Origin: Mercenaria mercenaria
Lineage: Eukaryota > Mollusca > Bivalvia > Venerida > Veneridae
NCBI RefSeq assembly: GCF_021730395.1
Contig: NC_069362.1
Location: 67,287,501-67,351,500 of the forward strand
Reading direction: 5' to 3'
Length of the DNA: 64,000 nt
The notes under the pieces are model-generated. The model searched no databases. It was not told where the DNA came from and was given only the letters and a program-made list of their open reading frames with translations. Below are positions 1 through 11,485 of the stretch, in pieces (position 1 is the stretch's first letter; every line of letters starts with the position of its first letter). The position numbers and the translations under genes are program-made.

Positions 1-1704
1 TTTTAACAAATGCATCACGAATAAAATTTTCCAGCCGAACAAGATGATCAGTTGTGCTGCGCTGCTTGCGAAAACGCTTTAAAAGTTTGTAATTAGGCCT
101 TGAGATTCAAGATACCTGACTAGTCTAGAATTGATCATACGTTCTAGCGTTTTACATAAACAACTGGTAAGTGCAATCGGTCTATAATTACTGGGGTTAG
201 TGCTATCTTTCCCGGGTTTTGGTATTGCAATAACTATAGCTTCTCTCCAGGAATCTGGAAAAATGCCAGTTTTCCATGTAATATTATAAATTTAAAGTAG
301 GAGGTCTAATGATTCTTGTGGTAAATGTTTTAAAAGTTGATAATGAATTTGGTCCGGACCAGCTGCGGTATCGTGACATTTATCTAAAGCGTCAAGCAAT
401 TCTGTGAGTGAAAAAGATTTATTATAATCTTCATCATTATTTGAATCAAAATTTAAAGGTTTGCTTTCTTTAGTCGATTTTATGTTTTGAAACCTTTTAT
501 CATAATTGTTTGATGAAGAGTTTTTTGAAAAAGTTTTACCAAGTGTATTGGCAATGTCCTCCTTGCTAGATGCAATAGACTGGTCGACTTTGTAAGATGG
601 GAAACATTGAAGATTTTCCTTTTCCACTTATTTTGCGAATCATTTCCCAGACTTTTTTAACCGATGACCTAGAATTAAGTTTTGAAACGTATGAATGCCA
701 TGATTTTTCTTTGCTTGTTTTATAGTTCTGCGAGCTTTTGCTCTCAGAATCCTAACTGATTGTAAGTTTTCTTTCGTCGCCGTATATTGAACTTTTTAAT
801 GGCCGCTCATACGTTTTCGAACAGCAGTCTTACAATCATCATTATACCAAGGCTTATTTTTATGTTTACCATTTCTTGAAGTTTTAGGAATGGACTTGTC
901 AGCAATATCGGACAGAAGAACTGAAAACCGATCAATAGGATCATAAAAATTAGTAAAATTCTCCAAAGTCAAATCATTTTTACATAGCGTTTCAAATTGT
1001 TCCCAATCAGCTTTATTAAATTTGAAATATGAAGGGTGGTCTGATGGCAGATTAGAAGTATTTGAAATAATAATTGGAAAATGGTCACTACCATGCAAAT
1101 CATCCAGTACTTTCCATTCAAAATCAAGAAAGATGTTCGGTTGACAAATTGTCAAATCAAGCGAAGAAAAGTACCTGTTGCAGGATGAAGATAAGTTTTG
1201 GATTTATCATTTATAAACAGAGGGCATTTCTTTCATAAAAGTTTCAATAATTTGACCTCTAGTGTTGCTGTCAGAACAGCCCCAGAATTCATGATGACCA
1301 TTAAAATCTCCCATAAGCAAAAATGGTTGTGGTAATTGTTTTATAAGATCATCAAGTTCTTCAAGATTTAGTTTATATTTGGGAGGTATGTAAATCGAAC
1401 AGATAGTAATCGGTCGATGTAATGTTACGTTTATTGCAACTGATTGGATACTTGTATTTAGAACAATTTGTCTGTGCGGACATGCATTATTAATAATAAT
1501 AGATGTACCACCAGACGCTCTATCAGTGTTATTGTTTATGAAGTTATACACTGAATAATTTTTGAAAGCTATTTTGTCCATTTCCTTTAAAAATGTTTCA
1601 CTAAGGGACATAAGTGAAGGATTATATTTTGATAAGAGAAGGAGAATTTCATTATAATTTGCTTTAAGTCCACGGCAATTCCACTGGATAATTTTACTTT
1701 CCAT
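1..1704 (-). pseudogene. LINE ORF2, endonuclease plus reverse transcriptase (broken, truncated by window)
   Basis: ORF2 opens with 'IIQWNCRGLKANYNEI', a typical start of the APE-type endonuclease that nicks target DNA. The catalytic-loop motif 'MGDFNGHHEFWG' follows near residue 130. The end of the endonuclease ('FEWKVLDDLHGSDHFPI', with the SDHFPI motif) lies at 1155-796 in another frame. A linker follows at 627-292. The RT N-terminal motifs, including 'IPKPGKDS' and 'NYRPIALTSCLCKTLERMI', are read near 290-100. At least three frame changes or stops separate these pieces. The catalytic FADD box would lie beyond the left edge. Confidence 0.8.
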
Positions 1705-1748
1705 TTACAATGGCAAATAAAAAAATAAACGACTAAAAAATTAAATTA

Positions 1749-3095
1749 TTAGTGTTGCATTGACTCAGGAGGGAACCTTTTGATTTTCCCCTCCTTTGTG
1801 CTGGTTAAACTGGGCGGGGCAGATAATGGCGGATCGTCATCATCTTCCCCTGGTAACCGGTTCATATCATGAGGGAACCGGTTATGGGTTTGTATGGGAT
1901 CATTTGATCCCTTTCCAAACCCATCAGTTCTCAAGTCAATTTTTTGTTTGGGTGTTTTACTCACCCCACGTTGATTAGTGTTTGATGAAACGTTTTGTCG
2001 TGACGACGGCGTACCTGAATACTTAGGAACATTTTGTATAGCTGGTGGCAGTGTTGGTTTAGCAGCTGCCCTTTGAAGTTGAGATGCCTCTGAAGGTTTT
2101 GCTGGTACTTTAGGCTTTTCATTTGGTACAGAAGTTTGAGTTGGATTTTGTTGAGCAGTCACTGAATCTGTTTGAGTACAGGCATCAATGCACTGTGTTG
2201 ATTTGCTAGAGACAGATTTAGTTATTGATGAATAAGTTTGTGCGAGTGTTGGAGATGTAAATTTGGCATTGACAATTTGTCTTGCTTCTGGAAATCCAAT
2301 GCCCTGTGTGAATTTGACATGAAGAAGCTCCTTTTCGATTTTCCATGTCTTGCAATCACGAGACTTGGCTGAATGTGGCTCGTTGCAGTTCACACAACGC
2401 AATGGACGACTACAAGAGTCGTGGTCATGAGAATGTCCATCCTGTCCGCATTTTTGGGCAAGTGTAATCGCCTTTGCAGTTTTTCTCATTGTGCCCAAAC
2501 TTAAAGCAATAATAGCATTGAAGAGGATTAGGAATATATGTGTAACTTTTGTGATGAGGTATCCAACTTTTACGACTGAAGGAAGAAACGGAGTGTCAAA
2601 TGTAAGAATAATAGTATTTGTGTGAATTTCTTTTCCTAATCGCTTGATTTTTATACGTCTAGCAGCAGTGACATGTTGATCTGAAAGGCCTTGCACAATC
2701 TCCGTCTCCGAAACCCCTGCAAGGTCAGGACAACGAATGACCCCCCTTGAGGTGTTCAAAGTACGGTGTGCAATGCACTTTCATGGCCGGTTGTAAAATG
2801 AAGTTAAGGAAAGTAAATTTCGTGAATGTGAGGCTTTCTCAACTTCAACAGCAGATCACCAGTTCGCAGTTTTTGACTGATTTCGGTACACCAGCAATAC
2901 CTTCGATGGTTTTTTTCAATTATTAATGGCGAAAGGCTTGACATTTTGAATGTTTCGTCTGTTGACTGGATCAAAAGAAATCGCGGAAATGCCATGTTGG
3001 AAGTGTATGGTCGGTGAGATTCTCACCTTCCGTGCCGTCAGAATCTGTTTCGGTATGCGGTCGTTTTTTATTTTGGTTTTCCATATTAAATGTTT
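1749..3095 (-). pseudogene. LINE ORF1, Gag-like zinc-knuckle protein (broken)
   Basis: LINE ORF1 proteins bind the element's RNA in a ribonucleoprotein. The longest open piece (2759-1749) has, about a third of the way in, two cysteine/histidine knuckles: one around 'CGQDGHSHDHDSC' and one 'CVNCNEPHSAKSRDC'. These are followed by a helix-like stretch and a Pro/Ser/Thr-rich tail (residues about 190-336). The N-terminal part continues upstream in other frames to about 3095 (for example 'KLRTGDLLLKLRKPHIHEI' read from 2995-2804). The ATG at 2759 is therefore internal, and ORF1 is frameshifted. The stop at 1749 lies about 45 bp before the ORF2 endonuclease begins. Confidence 0.75.
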
Positions 3096-3850
3096 AAAAT
3101 TCGTCACTCGCAGCCCCCACCCGCCGCGGAGTCCAACAAGGGAACATGAAAACAGAGCGGATATCCAGCTCATACATGTTAGGGATACTGTAGTGATATA
3201 CTCGGCCAGGTATTTTTCAGTCTTGTTCATATCACCAGTTGAATGCAGAAAAGCAAACATGGGATTCAAGGGATTGTTACTCTACCCAACCGATTGGCCC
3301 TAAGCCACCGCCTTCTAGGAAACATAGATTGAAGTACATATGAAAATAAATTGTTAAATACATTTGTGTGAACGTAATATGAAGTTTATTGAGCGCAGTA
3401 AAATGTGACAATACAGCAGAGTAAAGACAGGTTTTGTGTAACGTATTTTGTTCCAAAGTTGTGTTTGTGAAAATATAAAAATTATCACATAAAGATGCAG
3501 TTTGAAATAAGCAATAGAAAATGTAAACGTAAAGGTGAGATTTCCTAGGGCTTGGCATGACTATCGGGCCAATACGACCGCCAGAACGTCTACACCGAAT
3601 TAGAGGCCAAAGATGTGTATTGGCACCCACATCCCGGGAAGAAGATGCGCACATGCAAACAAGTACGCATCATCTCCCCGGGATGCCATGGGGCACCTCA
3701 ACATCCAGGACCCTCCTCTCCGGCTTACGGGCCGCCACCCACGGCAAACAGGTGGCTCCATTTTCGGGGGAGTCGTACCCCTCTGCATGGAGATACAACC
3801 AGCATTTTCTATCCCCCCGCCGGCAAGGGGCATCTTCGAAATGTGTGATT
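3096..3850. other. Unassigned stretch, GC-rich in its right part
   Basis: No gene is supported here. From 3555 to 3845 the DNA is clearly more GC-rich than its surroundings and open in several frames on both strands, which explains the cluster of overlapping short reading frames. 'gggccaat' followed by proline-rich coding appears near 3575, and a related motif in inverted orientation lies near 3290-3320, hinting at an element with inverted ends. I recognise no protein. Confidence 0.3.
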
Positions 3851-3851
3851 G

Positions 3852-4586
3852 GTTTCAAGAACATTGGTTTCATTGGACACATGGTTGGAAATGGAGTGCT
3901 ACAGATGGAACAAGACAAGATCGAACGCATCAGACAAGCCAAAGACAAAGCATCAAGTTCGAACTTTCTTGGGACTGGCCAGATACTACCGAAAGTTTAT
4001 ACCATCGTTTGCAGAAGTCGCCTCACCTTTGAAAGACCTGACCAAGAAGGGACATCCGAACAATGTGACTTGGGAAGATGCTCAGAATAGAGGATTTAGC
4101 ACCCTTAAGAAACAGGTTACCAAGGCTCCGATTTTACGACTGTTCAATCGGGAGTTCATTCTTCAAGCAGATGCTTCAAATGTTGGAGTAGGAGTGGCCT
4201 TGCTTCAGCAGTACGAAGATGGACTCTTCCCTATGGCCTTCGCCAGTAAGAAGCTGCAACCGCGGGAAAGAAACTACGCAGTTACAGAAAGAGAATGTCT
4301 CGCCATTGTTTTTGGAATCAAGAAGTACCAGAAATATCTTTACGGCAAAGAGTTCGTGATTCAAACCGATCACAGTGCCCTGTCTTACATACAGAAAAGC
4401 AAGCTGGAGAACGGACGATTTATGCGGTGGGCCTTATGCCTACAGAACAACCGTTTTCGTATTGAGGCGATCAAAGGTTCTCAAAACTTCTTTGCAGATT
4501 ACCTGAGCAGACAAGACATGCAGAGTACCGATGAAGAGACACAGAAAGCCATGACGAAAGAAAATGCTGAAATTAATCTTGCCTGA
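3852..4586 (+). mobile_element. Ty3/gypsy LTR retrotransposon fossil: end of RT plus RNase H
   Basis: The translated region matches the RT-to-RNase H junction of Ty3/gypsy Pol. It has 'FLGLARYYRKFIPSFAEVAS' at the RT thumb, 'ILQADASNVGVGVALLQQ' at the start of RNase H, 'ERECLAIVFGIKKYQKYLYG' and 'IQTDHSALSYI' in its core, and a final 'ADYLSRQ'. Protease, most of RT and integrase are not present. The fragment is broken (at least one break) and looks like a partial, inactive copy. A likely LTR follows in the same orientation, so the missing integrase suggests an internally deleted copy. Confidence 0.85.
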
Positions 4587-4621
4587 TTTTATGGAAATGT
4601 ATATTCCCTTGAAAGAGGGGC

Positions 4622-4925
4622 TGTTGTCAAGATTACTTTCACCTCATTGTATTTTTATTGTAATTTTGTTTTGGCAGCACGAACCAGATAAAACTATTTC
4701 TGTCAATTAATAGAAATTTGGCTCAGCTTTTATTTGCAGGTTATTTCATGTCGATATGATTTTCCAAACTCAAGTTATAAGTATTTTTGTCGCTAAAAGA
4801 AGCACACTTTTGTTTTAATTTACTTTGACGTCGTTTGTATTGTAACGTAACGTCAATTGTTTTCTATCCGGTTCGTGCCGTTGCTATATATATTTTGAGA
4901 GAAATAAAGAAACCTGATGTTCAAT
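4622..4925 (+). repeat. Probable 3' LTR of the Ty3/gypsy fossil
   Basis: A purine run resembling a polypurine tract (about 4611-4621, 'gaaagaggggc') immediately precedes 'TGTTGTCAAG', a plausible LTR start with 5'-TG. Inside are a TATA-like 'ctatatatatttt' (near 4884) and an 'aataaag' polyadenylation signal (near 4903), in the U3-R order of an LTR. The right boundary is not clear, because no matching 5' LTR is in view. The bounds are an inference from these signals only. Confidence 0.5.
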
Positions 4926-5046
4926 GACAGAATATCGGGAAAACAAACAAAGTTGTTCCCGAAAAAGATATCTCCTCAGTACTGTCAGAAGCTATGCATT
5001 ATTTGCAAAGTAAGTCTCCTAGTGTGGGGCAAGTCTTCACATCGAG

Positions 5047-5281
5047 TAGCAAGTCCAGGCAGTGCAGCAAGTCCAGGGAGCATAACAAGTCCAGGAAGTG
5101 CAGCAAGTCCAGGAATCGTATCAAGTGCAGGATGCGCAGCAAGTCAAGGAAGCGCAGCAAGTCTAGGAAGCGCAGCAAGTCCAGGAAGCGCAGCAAGTCC
5201 AAGAAGCGCAGCAAGTCAAGGAAGCGCAGCAAGTCCGAGAAACCTAGCAAGTCCACCGAATGTAGCAAGTCCCTTTCCAAG
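5047..5281 (+). repeat. 18-bp minisatellite, about 13 copies
   Basis: The unit 'cgcagcaagtccaggaag' repeats about 13 times with point changes. Because 18 is divisible by three, every frame stays open. One plus frame reads as a Lys/Arg/Ser repeat (RSKSRK), another as an Ala/Ser/Pro/Gly repeat, and the minus strand as a Leu/Phe/Asp repeat. Nothing flanking it supports translation, so it is annotated as a tandem repeat. Confidence 0.85.
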
Positions 5282-5289
5282 TTATTAAG

Positions 5290-6619
5290 ACATAGTCACC
5301 TTAAGTAGTGAACCCACACAGACAACGTCTGACACTTGTCCCCTTTGTAGAAAATTAAGCGTGGATTTTCTGTTGTCTCATCTTGAACTTAAGCAAATAC
5401 TATCTCAGTAAACAATTGTTTTCTGACAGGATGATCTCGTGGGTACAATTGGGATGTCTGCAGAATTACGGTGTAAACACATAATTTGCTTCACTGTGGT
5501 TGTGTTAAGTACGAGGTAATGCTTTCACAATCATATACTTTTTCCACTAAATACAATTCCTCGACTTGATATATAATCCTGAATACCCAATTATATATTT
5601 TCTACATTAAAATATGTACAACAACTACTTCAAAACGAACATATTAAACAATGAACGAAACAAGACACAGAAACATTAATGATACAAACAGAACAAAACA
5701 CGAAACGTTTTTCTATTAAGATGCAAATGAAAAAGACGAGTATTACGTGTTATCACGCAACTGCATTAATATGAATCGCAAAGACATATTTCTGATGAAC
5801 TATAAAATTCAAAGCAAACATAAATGGTGAATGATGGGTTTGTTCGAATTACGGTCAAAACAACTGTTAAGTAACTTTGTCGAAGTCTGTAGTTTGGATA
5901 TTCAATATCATTTAGTTATTTCGATGTAAATATGCTACACAGATTATATGCAATTGCTACACAAATTATATGAAGTAATGCATTTGCATAAAGTTAGGTC
6001 ATGCTACATAACGGTCTGTCTGTACAGCCTTCCGTACATACGTTAAAAATGTCTTCTTTTTTAAAACAATACGTACACTTTTACGTACATATACTATAAG
6101 CCATGTAATGTGCTGCTTGATCTTCATTGACCTAGCTAGAGATGATTAATGTGTAACGACTAATTTTTTTGTAAAAGATATGTTCCTTTTTGTTTCGTTG
6201 TCTGTCCGCCTGTCTGCCTGTATGTTTGTCTGTCTATCTTAAAACATGTCCGTTCTGTATGTTCAGTCATAATGAGATCACATGTGGAACGCAACATCAG
6301 TTTTTTTTATTATTGTTGTACATTTGGTTGTAGATCAAATTATATAAAGGCAGCAATTCATGTCAGCTAGTAACTTGGTACAAATGTTTGCCCTCAGATG
6401 ACATGTCAAGAATATCAAATGGTCAGCCCCTAATTTTCGGTTCGAATAGGCCCGTCCGTGAATATTCCTCGATAAGGTTTGCTCGATATTCTAGCCTTTA
6501 TTGGAACCACCGCCACTATTAGGTATTTCAAATTTACATTCTACCTGCGTGAAGGTGTTTTGAACCAGTTACAAAGTTCGTGATTGCATACACAGAAAAA
6601 CTGAAGTCTCAGGTAGTTG
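5290..6619. other. AT-rich non-coding stretch
   Basis: I see no exon, RNA gene or recognisable element here. There is a short pyrimidine-rich 'tgtctgtccgcctgtctgcc'-type run near 6198-6240 and two near-identical 'gctacacaaattatatg' phrases near 5934-5972. Confidence 0.4.

Positions 6620-6667
<48 letters not shown>
6620..6667. repeat. (GA)n microsatellite
   Basis: An almost uninterrupted run of GA dinucleotides, about 48 bp, with one 'aaag' interruption near its left end. Confidence 0.95.
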
Positions 6668-6669
<2 letters not shown>

Positions 6670-7444
6670 CTCATATGTATATAAATATTACATAACGATT
6701 TACTGTGGAAGTTCTAATTCTGTAGCTTAAAAGCTTTAAAAAAACACATCAATATAACCATCATATACTGAAAGAAACAGCTAACCCGCCCATTATTTTG
6801 TCTATATCTTCAATACTTTAAAATGAAGCGTACACTCAGAACAATATGTTATTGATAAAATGCCGAACTTTCAACAAAATCAAAGAAAGTCATCAAATAA
6901 ATTCATTCATTTTACGATTTCAATATTTGAACAGTCACAAAAATAAACAAAAATGTTTGCAATTTACAAATACATACTAAAAACGAAAACGTATCGTGGG
7001 AAGAAAATGAAATAGCTCTCTGGTCGTGCATTTTCATTACTTGTGTGATATTTAATCATTCTGTAGGAAAATATTAGTATTAGTTCTTTCTAATGGTATA
7101 CAAACGTTTTTTAAAATCACAGCTTTCATATGTAATTTTCTGACTTTTTACAGATGGCTTAGAAAATAAATTGAATAAAATTATGTTTGCGTCATTTTAT
7201 ATTTTGAATTTTTATTATGTTAATAACAACACTTTGATCTTAAGGAATGCTAAATTTCAAAAATGTATTTACAGCAATTCCAAATTTGTTTGTATATTAG
7301 CAAATGGCAGTTTTCTCAGTTCTTTACATATACATTTTAACCTGTATTTTTGACTATATAATGCGTTTTCGAGTGCCACTCTATAAATTATTAAATGGTT
7401 AAACCTATAATTGTAAATGAAATCAAGTATAATTTTAAGTTATT
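6668..7444. other. AT-rich stretch with nothing recognised
   Basis: Only short chance reading frames are present. No splice-flanked coding segment, hairpin or repeat was noted. Confidence 0.4.
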
Positions 7445-8485
7445 AATCCCCCGCCGTGGCGGAGGGATTATAGGAATGGTCTGCGTCCGTCCTTCCGTCC
7501 GTCCGTCCGTCCGTCCTTCCGTCTTTCCGTCCTTCCGTCGCTAACAAAATCGTGTCCGGTCCATATCTCCTAAACCCCTTGAAGGATTTTCATGAAACTT
7601 GGGTCAAATGATCACCTCATCAAGACGATATGCAGAACCCATGAGTCAGCCTTGTCAGTTCAAGGTCAAGGTCACAACTCAAGGTCAAAGGTTTGAGCCT
7701 GCCATTTTGTGTCCGCTCTATATCTCCTAAACCCCTTGAAGGAATTTTATAAAACTTGGGTCAGATGATCACCTCATCAAGACGATGTGCAGAACCCATG
7801 AGTCAGTCATGCCAGCTCAAGGTCAAGGTCACAACTTAGGGTCAAAGGTTTGAGACTTCCATTTTGTGTCCGCTCTATATCTCCTAAACCCCTTGAAGGA
7901 TTTTCATCAAACTTGGGTCAAACGATCACTTCATCAAGGCGATGTGCAGAACTTATGAGTCAGCCATGTCGGCTCAAGGTCAAGGTCACAACTGAAGGTC
8001 AAAGGTTTGAGCCTTCCATTTCGTGTCCGCTCTATATCTCCTAAACCCCTTGAAGGAATTTTATAAAACTTGGGTCAAATGATTACCTCATCAGAACGAT
8101 GTGCAGAAATTATGAGTCAACCATGCCAGCTCAAAGTCAAGGTCACAACTAAGGGTTGAAGGTTTGAGCCTTCCATTTGGTGTCCACTCTGTATCTCCTT
8201 AACCCCTTGAAGGATTTTCATCAAACTTGGGTCAAATGATCACCTCATCAAGAACTCATGAGTCAGCCATGTCAACTCAAGGTCAAGGTCACAACTGAAA
8301 GTCAAAGGTTTCAGCTCTGTATCTCCTAAACCCCTTGAAGGATTTTCATGAAACTTTGGTCAAATGATCACCTCATCAAGACGTTGTGCAGAATTCATGA
8401 GTCAGCCATGTCAGTTCAAGGTCAAGGTCACAGCTAAAATCAAAGGTTTTACCCTTTCACTATCCATAGCAGTGGCGGGGGATTT
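7445..8485 (+). mobile_element. Tandem-cored non-autonomous element A (about 160-bp core, six copies)
   Basis: About six direct repeats of roughly 160 bp each begin near 'atctcctaaaccccttgaag' (about 7565, 7725, 7879, 8037, 8195 and 8320). Each contains 'acttgggtcaaatgatcacc' and 'ctcaaggtcaaggtcacaac'. The left end 'aatcccccgcc' (7445-7455) is matched in inverted orientation by 'ggcgggggatt' (8474-8484). A (CCGT)n-like run (7483-7540) follows the left end. Short inverted ends around a tandem core resemble bivalve elements of the pearl/CvE type and Helentron-related HINEs. The 160-bp period recalls the BIV160 satellite, but I cannot confirm sequence identity. Confidence 0.75.
7483..7540 (+). 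repeat. (CCGT)n-type microsatellite
   Basis: The run 'ccgtccgtccgtccgtcc' and its ccttccgt variants lie just inside the left end of element A, as simple repeats often do in such elements. Confidence 0.9.
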
Positions 8486-8744
8486 AGCTGTCATTCAGAC
8501 TGCCTTGTTCTTGAATCATTGCATCAGTACCGCAAAGTTATATTAAAATATCAGTGTTTAACATATGCCCTTTTGACCTCAATATTTTGCATTAAATGTC
8601 ATATATTTTTTTGGAGACAGAACTCAGATGATCCTTTTATAAGGTTATTATCTCCATGCATTAACATTCCGATCCTCATTAACTGTTTTATGGGGCAGGA
8701 ACCACCTGACTAATAATGAACACTATACACGGCGATAGATTAAA

Positions 8745-8965
8745 CAGTCTCTCCAAGGTGACCAAACCAAACTGGCTCAATTTGCAGATAATGAGTTACC
8801 TTTACTGGTGTCCCTGTAAGACATTGATATACTCAAAGTTATAGTACAATGGAGCAAATAATGGGAGTTTACCATAAACCCTAGCAAGACACCCATTCTA
8901 ATGATGTCCCAACAACCATACCTTAAGATACTTGTCGAATCGGGTAAAGCTGAACTTGGGCAATG
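8745..8965 (+). pseudogene. LINE reverse-transcriptase relic
   Basis: A short stretch translates to 'GDQTKLAQFADNELPLLVSL', then 'DIDILKVIVQWSK' and 'WEFTINPSKTPILMM'. This is the layout around the RT catalytic box (FADD, here FADN) and the following 'W...NPSKT' motif of LINE RTs. It contains in-frame stops and has lost the second catalytic Asp, so it is a decayed fragment about 70 codons long. Confidence 0.6.
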
Positions 8966-9039
8966 CGGTAAAACATCCCGAAAAAGTCCAATATCCTAGC
9001 TTTCTTGGCCTTTGCTTTAATGCTGCCAATAAAACGACA

Positions 9040-9935
9040 ATATTAGGCCTTGTGGTTTTGGACAAGAAGATTTTCGAAGGGATTCCCTGTATAAATCTTA
9101 TATAAAGTCTATATAAACCATGTGACCACAGGGCGTGGCCATATTTGACCCTAGGGGGATAATTTGAGTAATCTTGGTAGAAGACTAGTTGATGCTACAC
9201 ACCAAATATCATATCCCTAGGCCCTGTGGTTTTGGACAAGAAGATTTGCGAAGCTTATCCCTATATAAGTCTCTATAAACAATGTGACAACCATTGCGGG
9301 CCATATTTAACCCTTGAGGGCTAATTTGAACAATCTTGGTAGATGACCAGATATCAAAGCCCTAGGCTCTGTGGTTTTGATAAGAAGATTTTCATTTTTT
9401 TCCCTGTAGAAGTCTATATAAATCATGTGAGGGGCTATATTTGAACCTAGTGACATTATTTGAAACATCTTGATAGAGGCCGACTATATGATGATACATA
9501 GCAAATATCAAAGTCCTAGACCCTGTGGTTTTGGACAAAGAGATTTTCAAAGGTTTTCCTTATATCAGTCAATACAAACCATCTGAACAATCTTGGTAAG
9601 GATTAATAGTTGATTCTACTTATCAGATATTAAACCCCTATGCCCTGTTGTTTTTGAAAAAGAAGATTTTTAAAGTTTTTCCTTTTGGTTGCAATAGCAA
9701 TCAGAGTTCTGTATGGAATTCAGTTCTTTGAAAAAATTTTAAAGCCGAATATCCAAGGAATATCCCTGTGAAATTTCATTAAAACTGACCCGGTGGTTTT
9801 TGAGGAGATTTGGTTAAAGGAAAATGTTGACGGACAAAGCACGACGGACGACGCACGACGGGCAATCACTGATCACAAGAGCTCACTACTGAACACTTCG
9901 TGCTCAGGTGAGCTAATAACGAGATTAATGCTAAC
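9040..9935 (+). mobile_element. Tandem-cored element B with 3' hairpin end
   Basis: Degenerate direct repeats of about 150-175 bp recur around 'ggccctgtggttttggacaa' (near 9045, 9220, 9365, 9520 and 9640). They are followed by a unique tail ('aaaactgacccggtggtttt', 'gacggacgacgcacgacggg') and a terminal hairpin near 9888-9917, in which 'agctcac' pairs with 'gtgagct' and 'cac' with 'gtg'. A tandem core followed by a 3' hairpin is the layout of Helentron-derived non-autonomous elements. The family assignment is inference. Confidence 0.65.
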
Positions 9936-10802
9936 GCCAAAGACAGAAAAGGTATGCATTGCTGAAACTCATGTTTGTATGTAAAGGTAGAAATACTCCC
10001 TTCTTCTCACAAAAGACAGTCGAGCAAAAAGTTTAAAACTTCCAGTTAAACTTCATCACAAAATAGGACATCTAAACAGAATATTTTTACCTACACTATT
10101 TATTTTGTTTGGAAAGAAAAAGCGTTTGTTTTTATTATACAACATTAGTGTCACGAAAACACGCGCAATCTGACGTCATTCAGGAAAAATACATGAACAA
10201 AATGGCGTCGTTTGAAATTGGATACCAAAATTTCCAAAAGAACGTTAGATTATAGCTAAAACTATTTTATTTCTTGAGGTGAAGCTCAAAATTGAATCGA
10301 TATGACTAACTGGCATTTTAAATTAAAACAACAACAAAAAAGAGAGAAAAAAACATACAGGAACTGTATTTCAATTGGAGGGCAATTTTGAATTAAACGT
10401 TCTGTTAGTTGTTGAAAAGATCGATATCCTAACATTTAGTTTGATTTTCTGATACTCATGGAAAGCAAACAATTTATTGTAGTAGAAAGCTACTGTACAA
10501 ATGTAAATATAAATATTATATGCAATTGTTTGAGCGTTTAAACGGGAATAACACGCATTTGGACTTCTTGCAAATAATCAAAAAATCACAATAAAACAAC
10601 ACAGCTTTTGTTACATTAGTATGGTTGCATCAAAACGAGCTTTTGTTACATATGCATAGTTGCAATATCATATCCTTTTGTAGCATATGCAAAGTTAAAA
10701 TAACAGAAGAATATGCTTAACGCCTATATTGTTACAGATTTTTTTTTTCAATTTACTAAGTATAATTATATCACATATAACAAGGATCTATTCCAATAAC
10801 AG
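9936..10802. other. AT-rich stretch upstream of the first recognised exon
   Basis: No exon was recognised. Near 10615-10695 the motif 'gcttttgttacatatgcata' recurs in three imperfect copies. Confidence 0.35.
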
Positions 10803-10981
10803 ATTCCAGGGATCAGCTTGGATAGGTTCATTGAATGTCGGCGGAGGAAGTTGGAGACTAAAAGTGAAAGCTGACTTGAGTAACCGAACTGATACTGGAA
10901 CCATAAACACATCGCCAACGGCAGATATACCACCAATTATTCGCTTACAGCATGGTTGCAACAACACGATTAAGATTAAAG
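10803..10981 (+). CDS. Exon 1 (of those seen), extracellular module with GGSW motif
   Basis: It encodes 'GSAWIGSLNVGGGSW', then 'DLSNRTDTGTINTSPTADIP' and 'IIRLQHGCNNTIKIK'. It ends at a strong donor, AAAG|gtgagt (10982), in phase 1. The acceptor is less certain: 'aataacag' at 10802, or 'attccag' seven bases later, and both keep the frame. An upstream Met in the same open frame lies inside what looks like intron and is not a start. Confidence 0.75.
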
Positions 10982-11334
10982 GTGAGTACAAGACATGATT
11001 TCGATAAATCGGAAAGTTGTTTTTTAAATTGATATCGATATATAGAAAAATAATTTATACCTGCTCTCACAGTGTCCTTGTATTCTTAAATATTGACTTA
11101 CAAACATAAGTTGAATATACTGAAAATACAATTTTGTTTAAAACTGTCTCAGTAAATTTGGCTATCTCATCGACTACTTAAACTACGCCATTTTGGAGTA
11201 AACTTAATTATATTCAAAGATTTCTGAATAACCCCAGTCTGGCAGACGTATTGTACAGTCCAATACAAATAACTTTATACCGTACAACGACTGAAAGTAA
11301 CATCAGGACTAAGCGGTTTTATATATACACCCTT

Positions 11335-11485
11335 TTGACGGGGCCTCAATGACTCGGTGGTTAATATCGCAGATTTTTGAATTCCTTGCCACTCGCCGCT
11401 TGGTTCAAGCTCTGTGCGTCATGTCAGGAACTTCCGAAGTCATCCAGCTAGCATGCGGATAGTCTGTGCTTCTACCTAGGTGTTG
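11335..11485 (+). mobile_element. tRNA-headed SINE fragment in intron
   Basis: A tRNA-like head with an A-box-like 'gactcggtggttaatatcgc' and a B-box-like 'cttggttcaagctct' is followed by the body motif 'gaagtcatccagctagcatg'. That body is shared with other SINE copies in this window (23.7 and 52.6 kb). The 3' tail is not clear. Confidence 0.6.

Larger units (their letters stand above)
1..3095 (-). mobile_element. I/Nimb-like LINE (non-LTR retrotransposon), degraded, 3' end off window
   Basis: Read on the minus strand, this stretch carries a zinc-knuckle ORF1, then an apurinic-type endonuclease, then a reverse transcriptase, in the order usual for I/Jockey-group LINEs. The RT is cut by the left edge of the window, so the 3' UTR and tail are not seen. 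Both ORFs are broken by frame changes or stops, and no long reading frame covers a whole protein, so the copy looks dead and moderately old. The 5' end is set where ORF1-like coding fades near 3095 and is approximate. The clade (I or Nimb) is inferred from the style of the endonuclease and ORF1. Confidence 0.85.

Noticed and set aside
2950-3303. Overlapping frames of 117 codons on both strands
   Set aside because: The minus-strand content is partly LINE ORF1 5' sequence, and the rest is chance openness.
4917-5308. Reading frames of 93-123 codons on both strands
   Set aside because: They are created by the 18-bp minisatellite, which is open in all frames.
10729-10802. Met start upstream of exon 1
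   Set aside because: The stretch is T-rich, intron-like and contains the acceptor. The coding pattern begins only after 10803.
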